Shown piece by piece: positions 35,661 to 44,751 of a DNA stretch of 64,000 nt (position 1 is the stretch's first letter; each line of letters starts with the position of its first letter). Origin of the DNA: Ruminococcus sp. Phil11. Lineage in GTDB: Bacteria; Bacillota; Clostridia; Oscillospirales; Ruminococcaceae. A model generated the notes under the pieces. That model had not been told where the DNA came from, did not search any database, and saw nothing but the letters and a program-made list of their open reading frames with translations. Made by a program: the position numbers and the translations under genes. The DNA is taken from contig MSGZ01000007.1 of assembly GCA_001940925.1 (NCBI GenBank), positions 62,001 through 126,000 of the forward strand, in the 5' to 3' direction.

Positions 35661-36665
35661 TCATTTTATCAGGTTGATCTTCTTCGCGATATGCAGCAGG
35701 ATGTTCGTTGCATCGTCGGAATCGGTATTGCCGTTTTTGTCCGTGTCCGCATTTTTAAGACCCTGCTCCGAAATGACAGCCTCCCTGTCCGCGACCGCAT
35801 AGCGCATGACCAGCACCGCGTCCGACACGTCGATCCGGCCGTTGCAGTTCGTATCACCGGTAAGGGGCGGCACGGTGTCCGTCAGGAACCAGTCTGTCCT
35901 CTGACGGATAAAAATCCGGTCTGACCAGCTGCGCGATGCAGAATGCACCGTGAAGGAACCGGATGCATCCATGGCACTGCCGCCGTAGCCCTCTGCAAAG
36001 AGCCCACAGGATTCCAGCGAGCCGGACATATCCAAACCTGTTTTCTCCCATTCATTGAATATGCTGTAAATGTCAACGGTTCCGGTCACGCGGTTCTGCA
36101 CGCGCTCCGTGACGGTATTCTCATGCCGGACGGCGTAATACTGCGGAAATATCCTTTCGCCCTCAATGCTCGGGATATTGTACCGCATTGCTTGATACAG
36201 ATCATACGCCTGCCCGTTGACAGTCACGGATCCGTGGAAGCCTTGCCCCCCGGGCGGACGCCAGCTCCCCCAGCCTTCGATGATGTAGTATTCAACCAGC
36301 GGATTCTGCGTCCAGCCGTGCACGCCGAAATAGCCGTTGCCGTCGGTATAGAAATCGGCATTATAGGTCAATTCCAGCATGTCAAAGACTTTATAGTTCT
36401 TGCCGGCATAGCCCTCCGGCATCCCGCAGCCGACTTCTGCCGTTATATCAAACACGCGATCCCATTTGCAGGAAAAGCCGCCGGTATCATCGTTATAGAC
36501 CGGATGCGAAAATTCGAGCACATCATTCGTTCCCCCTAAATATCTGCGCGCATAAAAGCTGCCGTTCCATTCCGTTTCAAATTCACCGGCCGCAGAAGCA
36601 GAGAGCGTCAGCAAAGGGCAGGCCGTCACTGCCGCGAGCAGCACGGCTGTCAACCGTTTTTTCAT
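35661..36665 (-). CDS. GH11 xylanase with dockerin (array gene E)
   Basis: A 334-residue secreted GH11-dockerin protein, close paralogue of genes D and F. Signal peptide (1-26), GH11 about 30-255 with both catalytic Glu (LVEYYIIEGWGSW; LFAEGYGGS), then the dockerin. A 10-base gap on each side contains TGA-GGGAACGCTT-ATG, so stop and RBS overlap and translation is probably coupled along D-G. Confidence 0.92.
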   Translation of the reverse strand: MKKRLTAVLLAAVTACPLLTLSASAAGEFETEWNGSFYARRYLGGTNDVLEFSHPVYNDDTGGFSCKWDRVFDITAEVGCGMPEGYAGKNYKVFDMLELTYNADFYTDGNGYFGVHGWTQNPLVEYYIIEGWGSWRPPGGQGFHGSVTVNGQAYDLYQAMRYNIPSIEGERIFPQYYAVRHENTVTERVQNRVTGTVDIYSIFNEWEKTGLDMSGSLESCGLFAEGYGGSAMDASGSFTVHSASRSWSDRIFIRQRTDWFLTDTVPPLTGDTNCNGRIDVSDAVLVMRYAVADREAVISEQGLKNADTDKNGNTDSDDATNILLHIAKKINLIK

Positions 36666-36675
36666 AAGCGTTCCC

Positions 36676-37695
36676 TCATTTTGTCAGGTCGATCTTTTTC
36701 GCGATATGCAGCAGGATGTTCGTTGCATCGTCAGAATCGGTATTGCCGTTTTTGTCCGTGTCCGCATTTTTAAGACCCTGTTCCGAAATGACTGCCTCTC
36801 TGTCCGCGACCGCATAGCGCATGACCAGCACCGCATCCGATACATCAACAACGCCGTCACAGTTTGCGTCGCCGGCCGCGGCGGACGGCGTGTCCGTCAG
36901 GAACCAGTCGGTCACAGCCTGATCTGCAAGCGCGCTTTTCCATGTGCGGGACGCAGAATGCACCGTGAAGGAACCGGACGATTCGCCCTTACTGCCGCCG
37001 AAGCCCTCTGCAAACAAACCGCAGGAAACGATCTTTCCGGACATATTCAGACCTGCTTTCTCCCATTCGCTGAATATTCCGTAAATGTCAACGGTTCCGG
37101 TCACGCGGTTCTGCACGCCCTCCGTGACGGAATTCTCCTGCCGGACGCACCAATACGTTACATATTCTGTATTGTGGTCGACCGAATTTACCTCCCGCAC
37201 TGTTCGATACAGATCATACGCCGCCCCGTTCACGGTCACAGTTCCTCGAAATCCCTGACCGCTGGGCGGCCGCCAGTTGCCCCAGCCTTCAACAATATAG
37301 TATTCGGCCGCCGGGCTCTGCGTCTGACCGTGCACACCGAAAAAGCCGTTTCCGTCGGTATAGAAATCGGCATCATAGGTCACTTCCAGCTTGTCAAGTG
37401 CCCGATAGGTCTCGTCGGCGACCGCTTCAGACATATCCCAGCCGACCTCTGCGATGGTGTTGAATATTTTGTCCCATTTGCAGGAAAAGCCGCCGGTATC
37501 TGCACTGTAAACCGGATGTGAAAATTCAAAGCTGCTGTTCAGAACCTCGGCATTCTCCAGCTGCTCAAAGCTGTAGCTGTAAAAGCTGCCGTTCCGCTCT
37601 CTTTTTTCATCTGCCTTCTCAGCAGAGACCGGGCGTGTGAGCGCAGAGCTGACCGTCACCGCCGCAAGCAGCACGGCTGCCAACCGTTTTTTCAT
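36676..37695 (-). CDS. GH11 xylanase with dockerin (array gene F)
   Basis: A 339-residue secreted GH11-dockerin protein. Signal peptide (1-25). GH11 about 30-260 with both catalytic Glu in AAEYYIVEGWGNWRPPSG and LFAEGFGGS. The N-terminal bases and the dockerin are almost identical to those of E and G, while the catalytic core is more divergent, suggesting recombination at the ends of the genes. Coupled to neighbours by 10-base junctions. Confidence 0.92.
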   Translation of the reverse strand: MKKRLAAVLLAAVTVSSALTRPVSAEKADEKRERNGSFYSYSFEQLENAEVLNSSFEFSHPVYSADTGGFSCKWDKIFNTIAEVGWDMSEAVADETYRALDKLEVTYDADFYTDGNGFFGVHGQTQSPAAEYYIVEGWGNWRPPSGQGFRGTVTVNGAAYDLYRTVREVNSVDHNTEYVTYWCVRQENSVTEGVQNRVTGTVDIYGIFSEWEKAGLNMSGKIVSCGLFAEGFGGSKGESSGSFTVHSASRTWKSALADQAVTDWFLTDTPSAAAGDANCDGVVDVSDAVLVMRYAVADREAVISEQGLKNADTDKNGNTDSDDATNILLHIAKKIDLTK

Positions 37696-37705
37696 AAGCG
37701 TTCCC

Positions 37706-39715
37706 TCATTTTATCAGGTTGATCTTCTTCGCGATATGCAGCAGGATGTTCGTCGCGTCGTCAGAATCGGTATTGCCGTTTTTGTCCGTGTCCGCATTTT
37801 TAAGACCCTGCTCCGAAATGACAGCCTCCCTGTCCGCGACCGCATAGCGCATGACCAGCACCGCGTCCGACACATCGACAACGCCGTCACAGTTCGCGTC
37901 GCCGGCCGTATCACTGACCGTGCTGCTTTCCATTGCCGCCTGAATCATGCCGAGATCCATTGCCGGAATGAGCACGCCGGTATCCGGATCACTGCCGAAC
38001 AGCGCGGTCGGGCCTTCGTCGCTGCTCGTGAAACCGGGAACCGGTCTGCCGAGCGTCACGCAGGAAATATCATCCGCATATGCGGCAGCCATCGCAAAGA
38101 ACTGCTGCCATGCGGATTTCATGCTTGCGCCCGAATAATCCGCGGTATCGCGCACCGTAACATCCGCAAACTGAATATCCATGCCAAGCGCGGCAAGCTT
38201 TTTCAGCCAGCTGCCGTAGGAAGCGTAATCGGTATTTTTGTCAACCGTCACCTTCAGGGACACGCCGTCGATATAGTCGCCTTTCTTCTGAATCATTTTG
38301 ACGATGTCTTCGATCGCCTCATCCGGTGCGGTTTGCCGCTCCTGATCGTCGCAGAGATACAGCTTTGTGCTGCTTGACGCATACGTTCTCGCGTATTTGA
38401 ACGCATCCGCGATGTAGGCGTCATTGCCCTCGCCGTAAATATCGCTCCATTTGTGCCCTAAACTCGCAAACGAAAAGCCGGCCTGTGCTGGTTCGGCCGT
38501 ATGGGTGCAGACATCGTATGCATACAGCCTCATGTTCGGGTACTTCCATTTGATCGTCATAAAGCTGTTTTTGAGCAGGCTTTCCATGCGCGCGCTGCAT
38601 TCCTCCGCCGTACCGGCAAACATGCTGTCCGGCAGCAGCATGTCCGAGCCGATCCCGAAAAAGCTGCTCCCGCGCACCGGAATGTCGTTCTTCTCCGCAA
38701 AGCCGAGCACCTTTGCCGCGTTCTCAAGGTCCACGCTAACATCCGTTCCGTCAACCCCGCTGATGATCATACGCGGGGTCAGATTGCTGCTGCTCACCGA
38801 ATTGAAGTGCTGAACAACGCTTGCTTCGGCTTCCGGCGTCTGCAGCATACTATTTCCGATCATGCCGCCGATGCGGAAATACGGCTCGCAGATGTCCTTC
38901 AGGCCGTCACCGCTGTCCAAAACCACAGGCTGCTCCGGGATCGGATCCGGGTGCGGCTGCAGATACAGATTGTTTCTCGTCACCGTCAGCTCGCAGTCGG
39001 AATCGCCGCTGCCGCCGCCGTAGCCCTCCGCAAACAGTGCTGCGCAGCGAAGCTGCGAATCATAAACTGCTGCGTATGCGCTTTTGAGCTCTGCCAGCCT
39101 GCGGAGATGCTGCGAAATGCTGATCTCTCCTTTTACACGGTTCGTCGTATTCTGCCGGGTCGAAGACGTCGCTGCAACAGCCCAGAGCTCTGTGACCAGC
39201 TGTGTGCCCTCAACGCCGGGCTGGTTATAACGCGTCCCCTGATAATAATCGTATCTCTTACCGTTCGCATAGCCGGAGCCGAGAAATCCCTGTCCCCCGG
39301 GCGGTCTCCATGAGCCCCAGCCGTCCACAATATAAAGCTCAGGCTGATCCTCAAATTTTGCGTGAACGCCGTACCAGCAGTTGCCGCGCGGATTGATCTG
39401 CATCTCGTAATTGAACACCACATCACTGAAATTCCGGAATGAAGCATCCGTTTTGAACTTTCTGCCGACCTCGGCACGATAATTGAATATGCCGTCCCAT
39501 TCACAGGTAAAGCAGCCTTGTTCACCGACGGTCAGCTTGTGCGTCCCCTGCGCCGTATCTTCAGATCCCGGATACGTATCCTCAAATTCCGAATAACAGT
39601 ATCTGTCCTCCGTTTCGCCTTCCGTGAACGTCGCGGCAGAAACTGCACAGAACTGCTGTGCGGTCATGCACACAACGGCCGCGGCGCACAGAACACTCAA
39701 AAGTCGCTTTTTCAT
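37706..39715 (-). CDS. GH11 - pseudo-GH10 - dockerin (array gene G)
   Basis: A 669-residue secreted protein: signal peptide (1-28), GH11 (about 35-255), GH10-like (about 275-590) and dockerin (about 605-669). GH11 keeps both Glu (QPELYIVDGWGSW; LFAEGYGGG). The GH10 module has lost the acid/base Glu (YDVCTHTAE for DVVNEP), the nucleophile (IQFADVTV for IQITELD) and WHSQ, so it is predicted inactive. GAGGAGG precedes the ATG. A leader of 147 bases, duplicated before gene H, separates it from H. Confidence 0.88.
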   Translation of the reverse strand: MKKRLLSVLCAAAVVCMTAQQFCAVSAATFTEGETEDRYCYSEFEDTYPGSEDTAQGTHKLTVGEQGCFTCEWDGIFNYRAEVGRKFKTDASFRNFSDVVFNYEMQINPRGNCWYGVHAKFEDQPELYIVDGWGSWRPPGGQGFLGSGYANGKRYDYYQGTRYNQPGVEGTQLVTELWAVAATSSTRQNTTNRVKGEISISQHLRRLAELKSAYAAVYDSQLRCAALFAEGYGGGSGDSDCELTVTRNNLYLQPHPDPIPEQPVVLDSGDGLKDICEPYFRIGGMIGNSMLQTPEAEASVVQHFNSVSSSNLTPRMIISGVDGTDVSVDLENAAKVLGFAEKNDIPVRGSSFFGIGSDMLLPDSMFAGTAEECSARMESLLKNSFMTIKWKYPNMRLYAYDVCTHTAEPAQAGFSFASLGHKWSDIYGEGNDAYIADAFKYARTYASSSTKLYLCDDQERQTAPDEAIEDIVKMIQKKGDYIDGVSLKVTVDKNTDYASYGSWLKKLAALGMDIQFADVTVRDTADYSGASMKSAWQQFFAMAAAYADDISCVTLGRPVPGFTSSDEGPTALFGSDPDTGVLIPAMDLGMIQAAMESSTVSDTAGDANCDGVVDVSDAVLVMRYAVADREAVISEQGLKNADTDKNGNTDSDDATNILLHIAKKINLIK

Positions 39716-40063
39716 TGAAAATCCTCCTCATCGCATATCTGTTGATCTGCGCGGTCAGTCCCCCCGGACTTTTCTTTGATATGGATATCAAATTATCTGT
39801 TACTGATATTTTGTCATAGGCGGCGCTGTAATCATCACGCAAAACGCCGCCGGAACGGACATTCATCCGTTCAGATCAATTTTCTTCGCGATATGCTGCA
39901 AAATCAGCGTCGCGTCCTCGTTATCGGTATTGCCGTTCCGGTCGCAGTCCGCGTTTTTGATGCCCTGCTCCGAGATCACGGCTTCTCTATCCGCGACCGC
40001 ATAGCGCATGACCAGCACCGCATCGGAAATATCGACTGCGCCGTCGCTGTTGGCATCGCCGGG
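39659..40063 (-). repeat. 400-bp direct repeat, copy 1 (signal peptide G / leader / dockerin H)
   Basis: Covers the 5' codons of gene G, the leader and the dockerin 3' half of gene H. It matches 40811-41212 with few differences; more than 150 bases around 39782-39930 appear almost unchanged. A hairpin GGCGGCG/CGCCGCC lies at 39819-39851, directly after the stop of H. Confidence 0.85.
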
Positions 40064-40867
40064 ACACAGTACCGCAGGTTGCACCGCTGTCGTTTGCGGC
40101 GAAATGGGTTCAACATATGACTTCCTGTACACGAGGGTATTTGTGTGCGCTTTAAATTCGCACCGGGATCCGGAGTTCTCTTCGCCAGTGCCCTCCGCAT
40201 ACAGAGCAATATATTTCAGCTCTGCATCATACAATGCGCCGTGTGCGATGTTCAGCCCGTACAGATGACTGAGATGCTGCCGGAAACTGACATTCCCATA
40301 CCGGTGACTCAAAGATTCCGGTCTGAGCGAAGATGTCTGTGCAACAGCCCAGACCTCCGGATAACTTCTCATACCTTCAACGCTCGGATGGTTATAGCAC
40401 GGCACCTCATAATAATCATAAATCTTGCCATCTGCTTCGCCGGAACCTATTTTCGTTTGATCCCCGAGCGGTTTCTGTGAATACCACTCCTCCACGATAA
40501 AGAGCTCTGTGTCCCTGTCCGCAAACCGTATGTGTATGCCGAAGCGGAAGTCGCAGTATTTGTTCACATTGATACTTACTGCATAATGATAATACGGATC
40601 TTCACCAAGGCTCCGAAGGGATTCACCGGAACGGAACTGCTTGCCGACCTCTGCACGGCAGTTGGAAATACCAGACCAGTAATAACGGAAGCCGCCTTTG
40701 TCATATAAAGCTAAGCTTTCCATGCCCTTGAAGGCCAGATTGTATTCCGTATAATAATATCCGTCCTCCGTTTCACCGCTGTCAACAAAGTTAGCGGCAT
40801 GAACCGGCTGTGCGGTCATGCACACTGCAGAAGCGGCGCACAGAACACTCAAAAGTCGCTTTTTCAT
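39863..40867 (-). CDS. Divergent GH11 protein with dockerin (array gene H)
   Basis: A 334-residue secreted protein: signal peptide (1-23), GH11-like domain (about 30-255) and dockerin (about 270-334). Glu is present at both catalytic positions (TELFIVEEW; LYAEGTGEE). However, the usual RPPGG thumb-side motif is replaced by KPLGD and several surrounding aromatics differ, so activity or specificity may be altered. The start MKKRLLSV (40867) lies 6 bases after GAGGAGG; an earlier ATG at 40882 sits before that RBS and is rejected. Confidence 0.86.
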   Translation of the reverse strand: MKKRLLSVLCAASAVCMTAQPVHAANFVDSGETEDGYYYTEYNLAFKGMESLALYDKGGFRYYWSGISNCRAEVGKQFRSGESLRSLGEDPYYHYAVSINVNKYCDFRFGIHIRFADRDTELFIVEEWYSQKPLGDQTKIGSGEADGKIYDYYEVPCYNHPSVEGMRSYPEVWAVAQTSSLRPESLSHRYGNVSFRQHLSHLYGLNIAHGALYDAELKYIALYAEGTGEENSGSRCEFKAHTNTLVYRKSYVEPISPQTTAVQPAVLCPGDANSDGAVDISDAVLVMRYAVADREAVISEQGIKNADCDRNGNTDNEDATLILQHIAKKIDLNG

Positions 40868-41212
40868 TGAAATCCTCCTCATCGCATAGCTGTTGATCTT
40901 GCGCGGTCAATCCCCCCGAACTTTTCTTTGGTATGGATATCAAATTATCTGTTACTGATATTTTGTCATAGGCGGCGCTGTAATCATCACGCAAAACGCC
41001 GCCGGAACGGACATTCATCCGTTCAGATCAATTTTCTTCGCGATATGCTGCAGAATCAGCGTCGCGTCCTCGTTATCAATGCTGCCGTTTTTGTCCGCAT
41101 CTGCATTTTTGATACCCTGATCCGAAATGACGGCTTCTCTGTCCGCGACCGCATAGCGCATGACCAGCACCGCATCGGAAATATCGACTGCGCCGTCGCA
41201 GTTTGCATCACC
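40811..41212 (-). repeat. 400-bp direct repeat, copy 2 (signal peptide H / leader / dockerin I)
   Basis: Partner of 39659-40063. The same hairpin lies at 40971-41003 after the stop of gene I. The shared leader includes a CGGGGGGA tract and GATGAGGAGG before the start codon. Confidence 0.85.
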
Positions 41213-42697
41213 GACGCGGGCATAGACCTCCGAGACCGGGACCCAGTCCGGCGTATCCTTATCCGTGATATACTGCGCCTTGCTGACATTGAGATGTCCG
41301 GATGCCTTGCCGGCTTCCGTTTCCTCGCACTGGACATACAGCGCGCAGGTCTGCAGGGCTCCGGATGCCAGTGCATTCAGCGGCGGCCGGCTCAGGATCG
41401 CCTTGATATCAACGGCATCCGCAACATGATTTTCCGCGCCCGGGATCAGGGCGTTTTCCTGCCGCATGCACCAATACTGCTTGTATGTGCTGCCGACAGG
41501 ACTGTTCCGCGTCACGGTATATACGTCATAGCTGCGGCCGTTCACGGTCAGGGTGCTGTCCGGCTCCGCAGCGGGCGCGGGGCGTTCTCCGCTCCAGCCC
41601 TCAACGATGAAAAGCTCGTCCTGACTGTCCTTCGGGCGGAAGTGCACGCCGTAAAAGCCCTTGCCGTTCAGCGCGATCTCGGCATCATAATTCAGCCGCA
41701 GCGCGGAGACCTCCGCAAGACGGTACGGGGCATAGTCCCCGAACATTCTGCCGGCATCCACGGCATAGCCGGAAACATCGCGCCAGTTTGCGGTGAATCC
41801 GAAATCCAGCAGGTTTTCCGTCTGCGCGATATAATCAGACGCATCCATGCAGTACTTTCCCTGCTCCGGCTCCTTGACATATTCCGCCGCACAGCAGGCG
41901 TCAAAGACCATTTCCCCGGTGCGCGTCCAGTCTCTCGCCGGATCATCCGGTTCCGATGCTGCCGCGCCGACGGTGATCTTCGGTGCCGTGATCCTGCAGG
42001 AACCGAACGCATTTTTCTCGTTTCCGCCCCATGCTTCGGCCTCCGCACAGATCTCCCGGATCTTGCCTTCCGTCAGATCATAATCAATGAGCGTATTCCA
42101 TTCACGGAAATGCGCATCCAGCGAGACCGTTCCCGCGATCGTATTCGTTTCGCCCGCACTGAACGGGTTTTCGTGCCGCACGCTCCAGAAGACCGGATAC
42201 TGAAACCGATTCAGATCCGCAAAGCTTTCCCGGTAGGTCATGAAGATATCATACTGCACGCCGCCGATCTCGACCGTTTTCAGCACATTGTCATTCCCGG
42301 GCGGACGCCAGCCGTTCCAGCCCTCGATCACATAATATTCACAGGTCGGGTTCAGGGTATACAGGCTGACGCCGCAATAATAAATGCCGGAACCCTTGAT
42401 CTGCGCATCGTAAGTGACAGAAAGTCCTGCAAGCTCCGGGACAGACAGGGAATCATTCCGCTCAGCACCGTATTTTATCACGCAGTTGCTGACAGCCTCC
42501 CAGCCCGCCGCGAGGTCGCCGTCCGGCTGCAGATCTGCCTCTGTTTTTCCGTTGTAGTCCTGATTCCAGACTTCATAAAACATGCCGTCCGCAAGCCGCT
42601 TCCGGGTTTGATCGTCCGCCGCGTTTGCCGTCAGCTGCGGAACGGCTGCCGCCGAAAGTACGGCAGCCGTTATCAGACTGAAAATCTGTTTTTTCAT
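41015..42697 (-). CDS. Tandem GH11-like domains with dockerin (array gene I)
   Basis: A 560-residue secreted protein: signal peptide (1-26), first GH11-like module (about 35-245), second GH11-like module (about 260-480) and dockerin (about 493-560). Module 1 keeps Glu in TCEYYVIEGW and AEAWGG. Module 2 keeps the nucleophile (DELFIVEGW), but the acid/base position is Gln456 (LYVQC, against LYVEC in gene C), which should abolish or strongly reduce hydrolysis. AAAAGGAG lies 8 bases before the ATG. Confidence 0.88.
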   Translation of the reverse strand: MKKQIFSLITAAVLSAAAVPQLTANAADDQTRKRLADGMFYEVWNQDYNGKTEADLQPDGDLAAGWEAVSNCVIKYGAERNDSLSVPELAGLSVTYDAQIKGSGIYYCGVSLYTLNPTCEYYVIEGWNGWRPPGNDNVLKTVEIGGVQYDIFMTYRESFADLNRFQYPVFWSVRHENPFSAGETNTIAGTVSLDAHFREWNTLIDYDLTEGKIREICAEAEAWGGNEKNAFGSCRITAPKITVGAAASEPDDPARDWTRTGEMVFDACCAAEYVKEPEQGKYCMDASDYIAQTENLLDFGFTANWRDVSGYAVDAGRMFGDYAPYRLAEVSALRLNYDAEIALNGKGFYGVHFRPKDSQDELFIVEGWSGERPAPAAEPDSTLTVNGRSYDVYTVTRNSPVGSTYKQYWCMRQENALIPGAENHVADAVDIKAILSRPPLNALASGALQTCALYVQCEETEAGKASGHLNVSKAQYITDKDTPDWVPVSEVYARVGDANCDGAVDISDAVLVMRYAVADREAVISDQGIKNADADKNGSIDNEDATLILQHIAKKIDLNG

Positions 42698-42726
42698 AAG
42701 AAAACTCCTTTTATTCCGGAGCCGTT

Positions 42727-44751
42727 TTACAGCGTGATCTTCTTTGCAATATACTGCAGGATCAGCTTGGCGTCGCCGCTGCTGAGCTTGCCGTCGCGGT
42801 CGGCATCTGCATTGGTCTTGCCCTGATCCGTGATGACAGCCTCTCTGTCCTCCACGGCGCAGCGCAGGATCAGCACGGCATCCGAGATATCGACACAGTC
42901 ATCGCAGTTCGCATCGCCGCGCAGACCTTCCTCCGGTGCAGCGGTTGTCGTGACCGGTGTCGGCAAAACCCTGCCCGGATACATGAACTCGTTATACGCA
43001 TCGTTCGGCTGCATCGTTTTGTCAAAGAGCGTCGCATATTTGACATCTGTGATCCAGCCGGCAACAGGATTCCACATCGTCACACTGGTGATTCCGTCTG
43101 CATGGTTCATAAGCACTTTGGATACATCCCGCCAGAGCTGCAGCTGTGCTTCTTCGCCTGCACGTTTACTGTCCGTGAGATCGAGCTCCGTGATCTGGAT
43201 ATCGAGGCCGAGGGATTCAAACTTCTTGATCGCGTCCTCATAAAGCTGCTTGTCCGGATAGGAAGCGTCCAGATGCGACTGCATACCGATGCCGTCGATA
43301 TAATCGCCCTCTGCCATGATGCGCTTTGCCAGATCATAGATATCATCCCGCTTTTCCGGCATATACTCGTTGTACTCATTCAGGAAGAGCTTGCAGTCCG
43401 CCGGTGCATATTTTCTCGCAGACTTGAATGCGTGGATGATAAACGAATCGTTGTCCTCGCCGTAGATGTTTGTCCACTGAGAGAGATCGCTGCCGGCGCC
43501 GTTCCTGACTCGGAGGCCGCCGCCTTCATTCTTGAACGGCTCGTTCACGACATCGTAGGCGTAGAGCTTGAGATCCGGATAATTCGTTTTCAGCTGCGAG
43601 AAGGTCTCTTTGATGAAGTTTTCGATGCGCTGATCGGATTCCTCCGGCGTACCCTGGAACATCCCGTTCGGCGTCTGGCTGTACCAGATGAACGAGCGGC
43701 CGCGGACGCCGATGCCGTTTTCCTCCGCGTATTTCAGGACATTATCAGCCCCTGACAGATCAACGGTCACTTCGGTGCCGTCGATCTTTTTGATGATCTG
43801 TTCCGGCGTCATCTCGTTTTCGCAGGTGACCGAGTTGAATTGCTTTTTGACAAATTGCTGAAAATCCGGTCTTTTTACGGCGTAACTGTTTAATGATGTA
43901 CCGACCCGGAAATACGGGCCGAAGCGGTCCTTCAAAGTATCACCGTCGCGTTCATAAGTATAATCCTCGTTCTGGTGCGCGAGAAGCGGATTCTGCTGCT
44001 TCAGCTCTGACACATCGAAGGAAGCACCCTTTGACACAAAGCTGCAGGCTTTCCCCTTGCCGCCCCAGACAAACTGGGAAACTTCATCCACATACGCCTG
44101 ATCCATGTTTTCCTCAAAAGCAGAGAGTTTGTTCAGGTTCTGCAGTTGTTCGTTCAGTGCCTGCGCATAATACGCATATTCCCTGTCCTCCGTCGGTCCG
44201 GAGAACCAGTCGCCTTCCGGCGGAACACAGAAATACTGTGCATAAGGCGCTTCCGGTTCCTGCACCGTGAATTTGTAGTAATCGTATATCACGGCACCGA
44301 CCGAAGCCGAACCGATCTTCCCTTGCGGGCTGATGAATTTGCTGAGATCATCCATCTGCCAGCCGTCCAGCATCAGGATCTGTGCCTTTGGCTGTGCAAG
44401 CCAGCAGCAGGTGCCGTAAACTGCGTCGCCTTCTGTCTGGATCACAACCGAATGCCCCAGCGTGAATGTTTTGGAAGGCTGCTCTCCGGTCAGCTCCGAG
44501 AACTTGCAGCTGCCGTCCTGCTTCTGACCGTAGTACGCCCAATACTGTTCCTCGGGGGTAAACTCGCAGGTGAATGCACCGTCCTTGCCGAGCACAAAGC
44601 TTGTCTCTGTCTGCCGGCTGTACATATCCGTGAAGATAAAGCCGTCCTGCCCTTCCACAGACCGCTGATGCGCTTCTGCTGCGCTGACAGGCTGACAGCA
44701 TGACGCCGCGATCACGGCTGCGGTCAGCATTCCGAATACTCTTTGTTTCAT
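42727..44751 (-). CDS. Pseudo-GH11 - active-type GH10 xylanase - dockerin (array gene J)
   Basis: A 674-residue secreted protein: signal peptide (1-24), strongly divergent GH11-like module (about 35-245), GH10 module (about 270-590) and dockerin (about 610-674). The GH11 nucleophile position is Gln124 (KAQILMLDGW) and the acid/base region reads VSQFVWGG with no Glu in register. GH10 keeps acid/base Glu404 (DVVNEPF) and nucleophile Glu522 (IQITELD), although the conserved WHSQ is WYSQ. First gene after the strong promoter at 44844-44872. AAGGGAGG precedes the ATG. Confidence 0.9.
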   Translation of the reverse strand: MKQRVFGMLTAAVIAASCCQPVSAAEAHQRSVEGQDGFIFTDMYSRQTETSFVLGKDGAFTCEFTPEEQYWAYYGQKQDGSCKFSELTGEQPSKTFTLGHSVVIQTEGDAVYGTCCWLAQPKAQILMLDGWQMDDLSKFISPQGKIGSASVGAVIYDYYKFTVQEPEAPYAQYFCVPPEGDWFSGPTEDREYAYYAQALNEQLQNLNKLSAFEENMDQAYVDEVSQFVWGGKGKACSFVSKGASFDVSELKQQNPLLAHQNEDYTYERDGDTLKDRFGPYFRVGTSLNSYAVKRPDFQQFVKKQFNSVTCENEMTPEQIIKKIDGTEVTVDLSGADNVLKYAEENGIGVRGRSFIWYSQTPNGMFQGTPEESDQRIENFIKETFSQLKTNYPDLKLYAYDVVNEPFKNEGGGLRVRNGAGSDLSQWTNIYGEDNDSFIIHAFKSARKYAPADCKLFLNEYNEYMPEKRDDIYDLAKRIMAEGDYIDGIGMQSHLDASYPDKQLYEDAIKKFESLGLDIQITELDLTDSKRAGEEAQLQLWRDVSKVLMNHADGITSVTMWNPVAGWITDVKYATLFDKTMQPNDAYNEFMYPGRVLPTPVTTTAAPEEGLRGDANCDDCVDISDAVLILRCAVEDREAVITDQGKTNADADRDGKLSSGDAKLILQYIAKKITL

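Larger units (their letters stand above)
35648..37875 (-). repeat. Three repeated gene junctions (stop/RBS/start plus dockerin DNA)
   Basis: A block of about 190 bases begins at 35648, 36660 and 37692. It holds the 10-base junction (AAGCGTTCCCTCATTTT on the plus strand) and then nearly identical dockerin 3' coding sequence. The second and third copies also share preceding signal-peptide codons (CAACCGTTTTTTCATAAGCG). Confidence 0.85.

Noticed and set aside
39582..39866. Small frames starting with MNVRSGGV in both duplicated leaders (also 40791-41018)
   Set aside because: They overlap the next gene in another frame. Their similarity is explained by the 400-bp duplication, and no RBS is evident.
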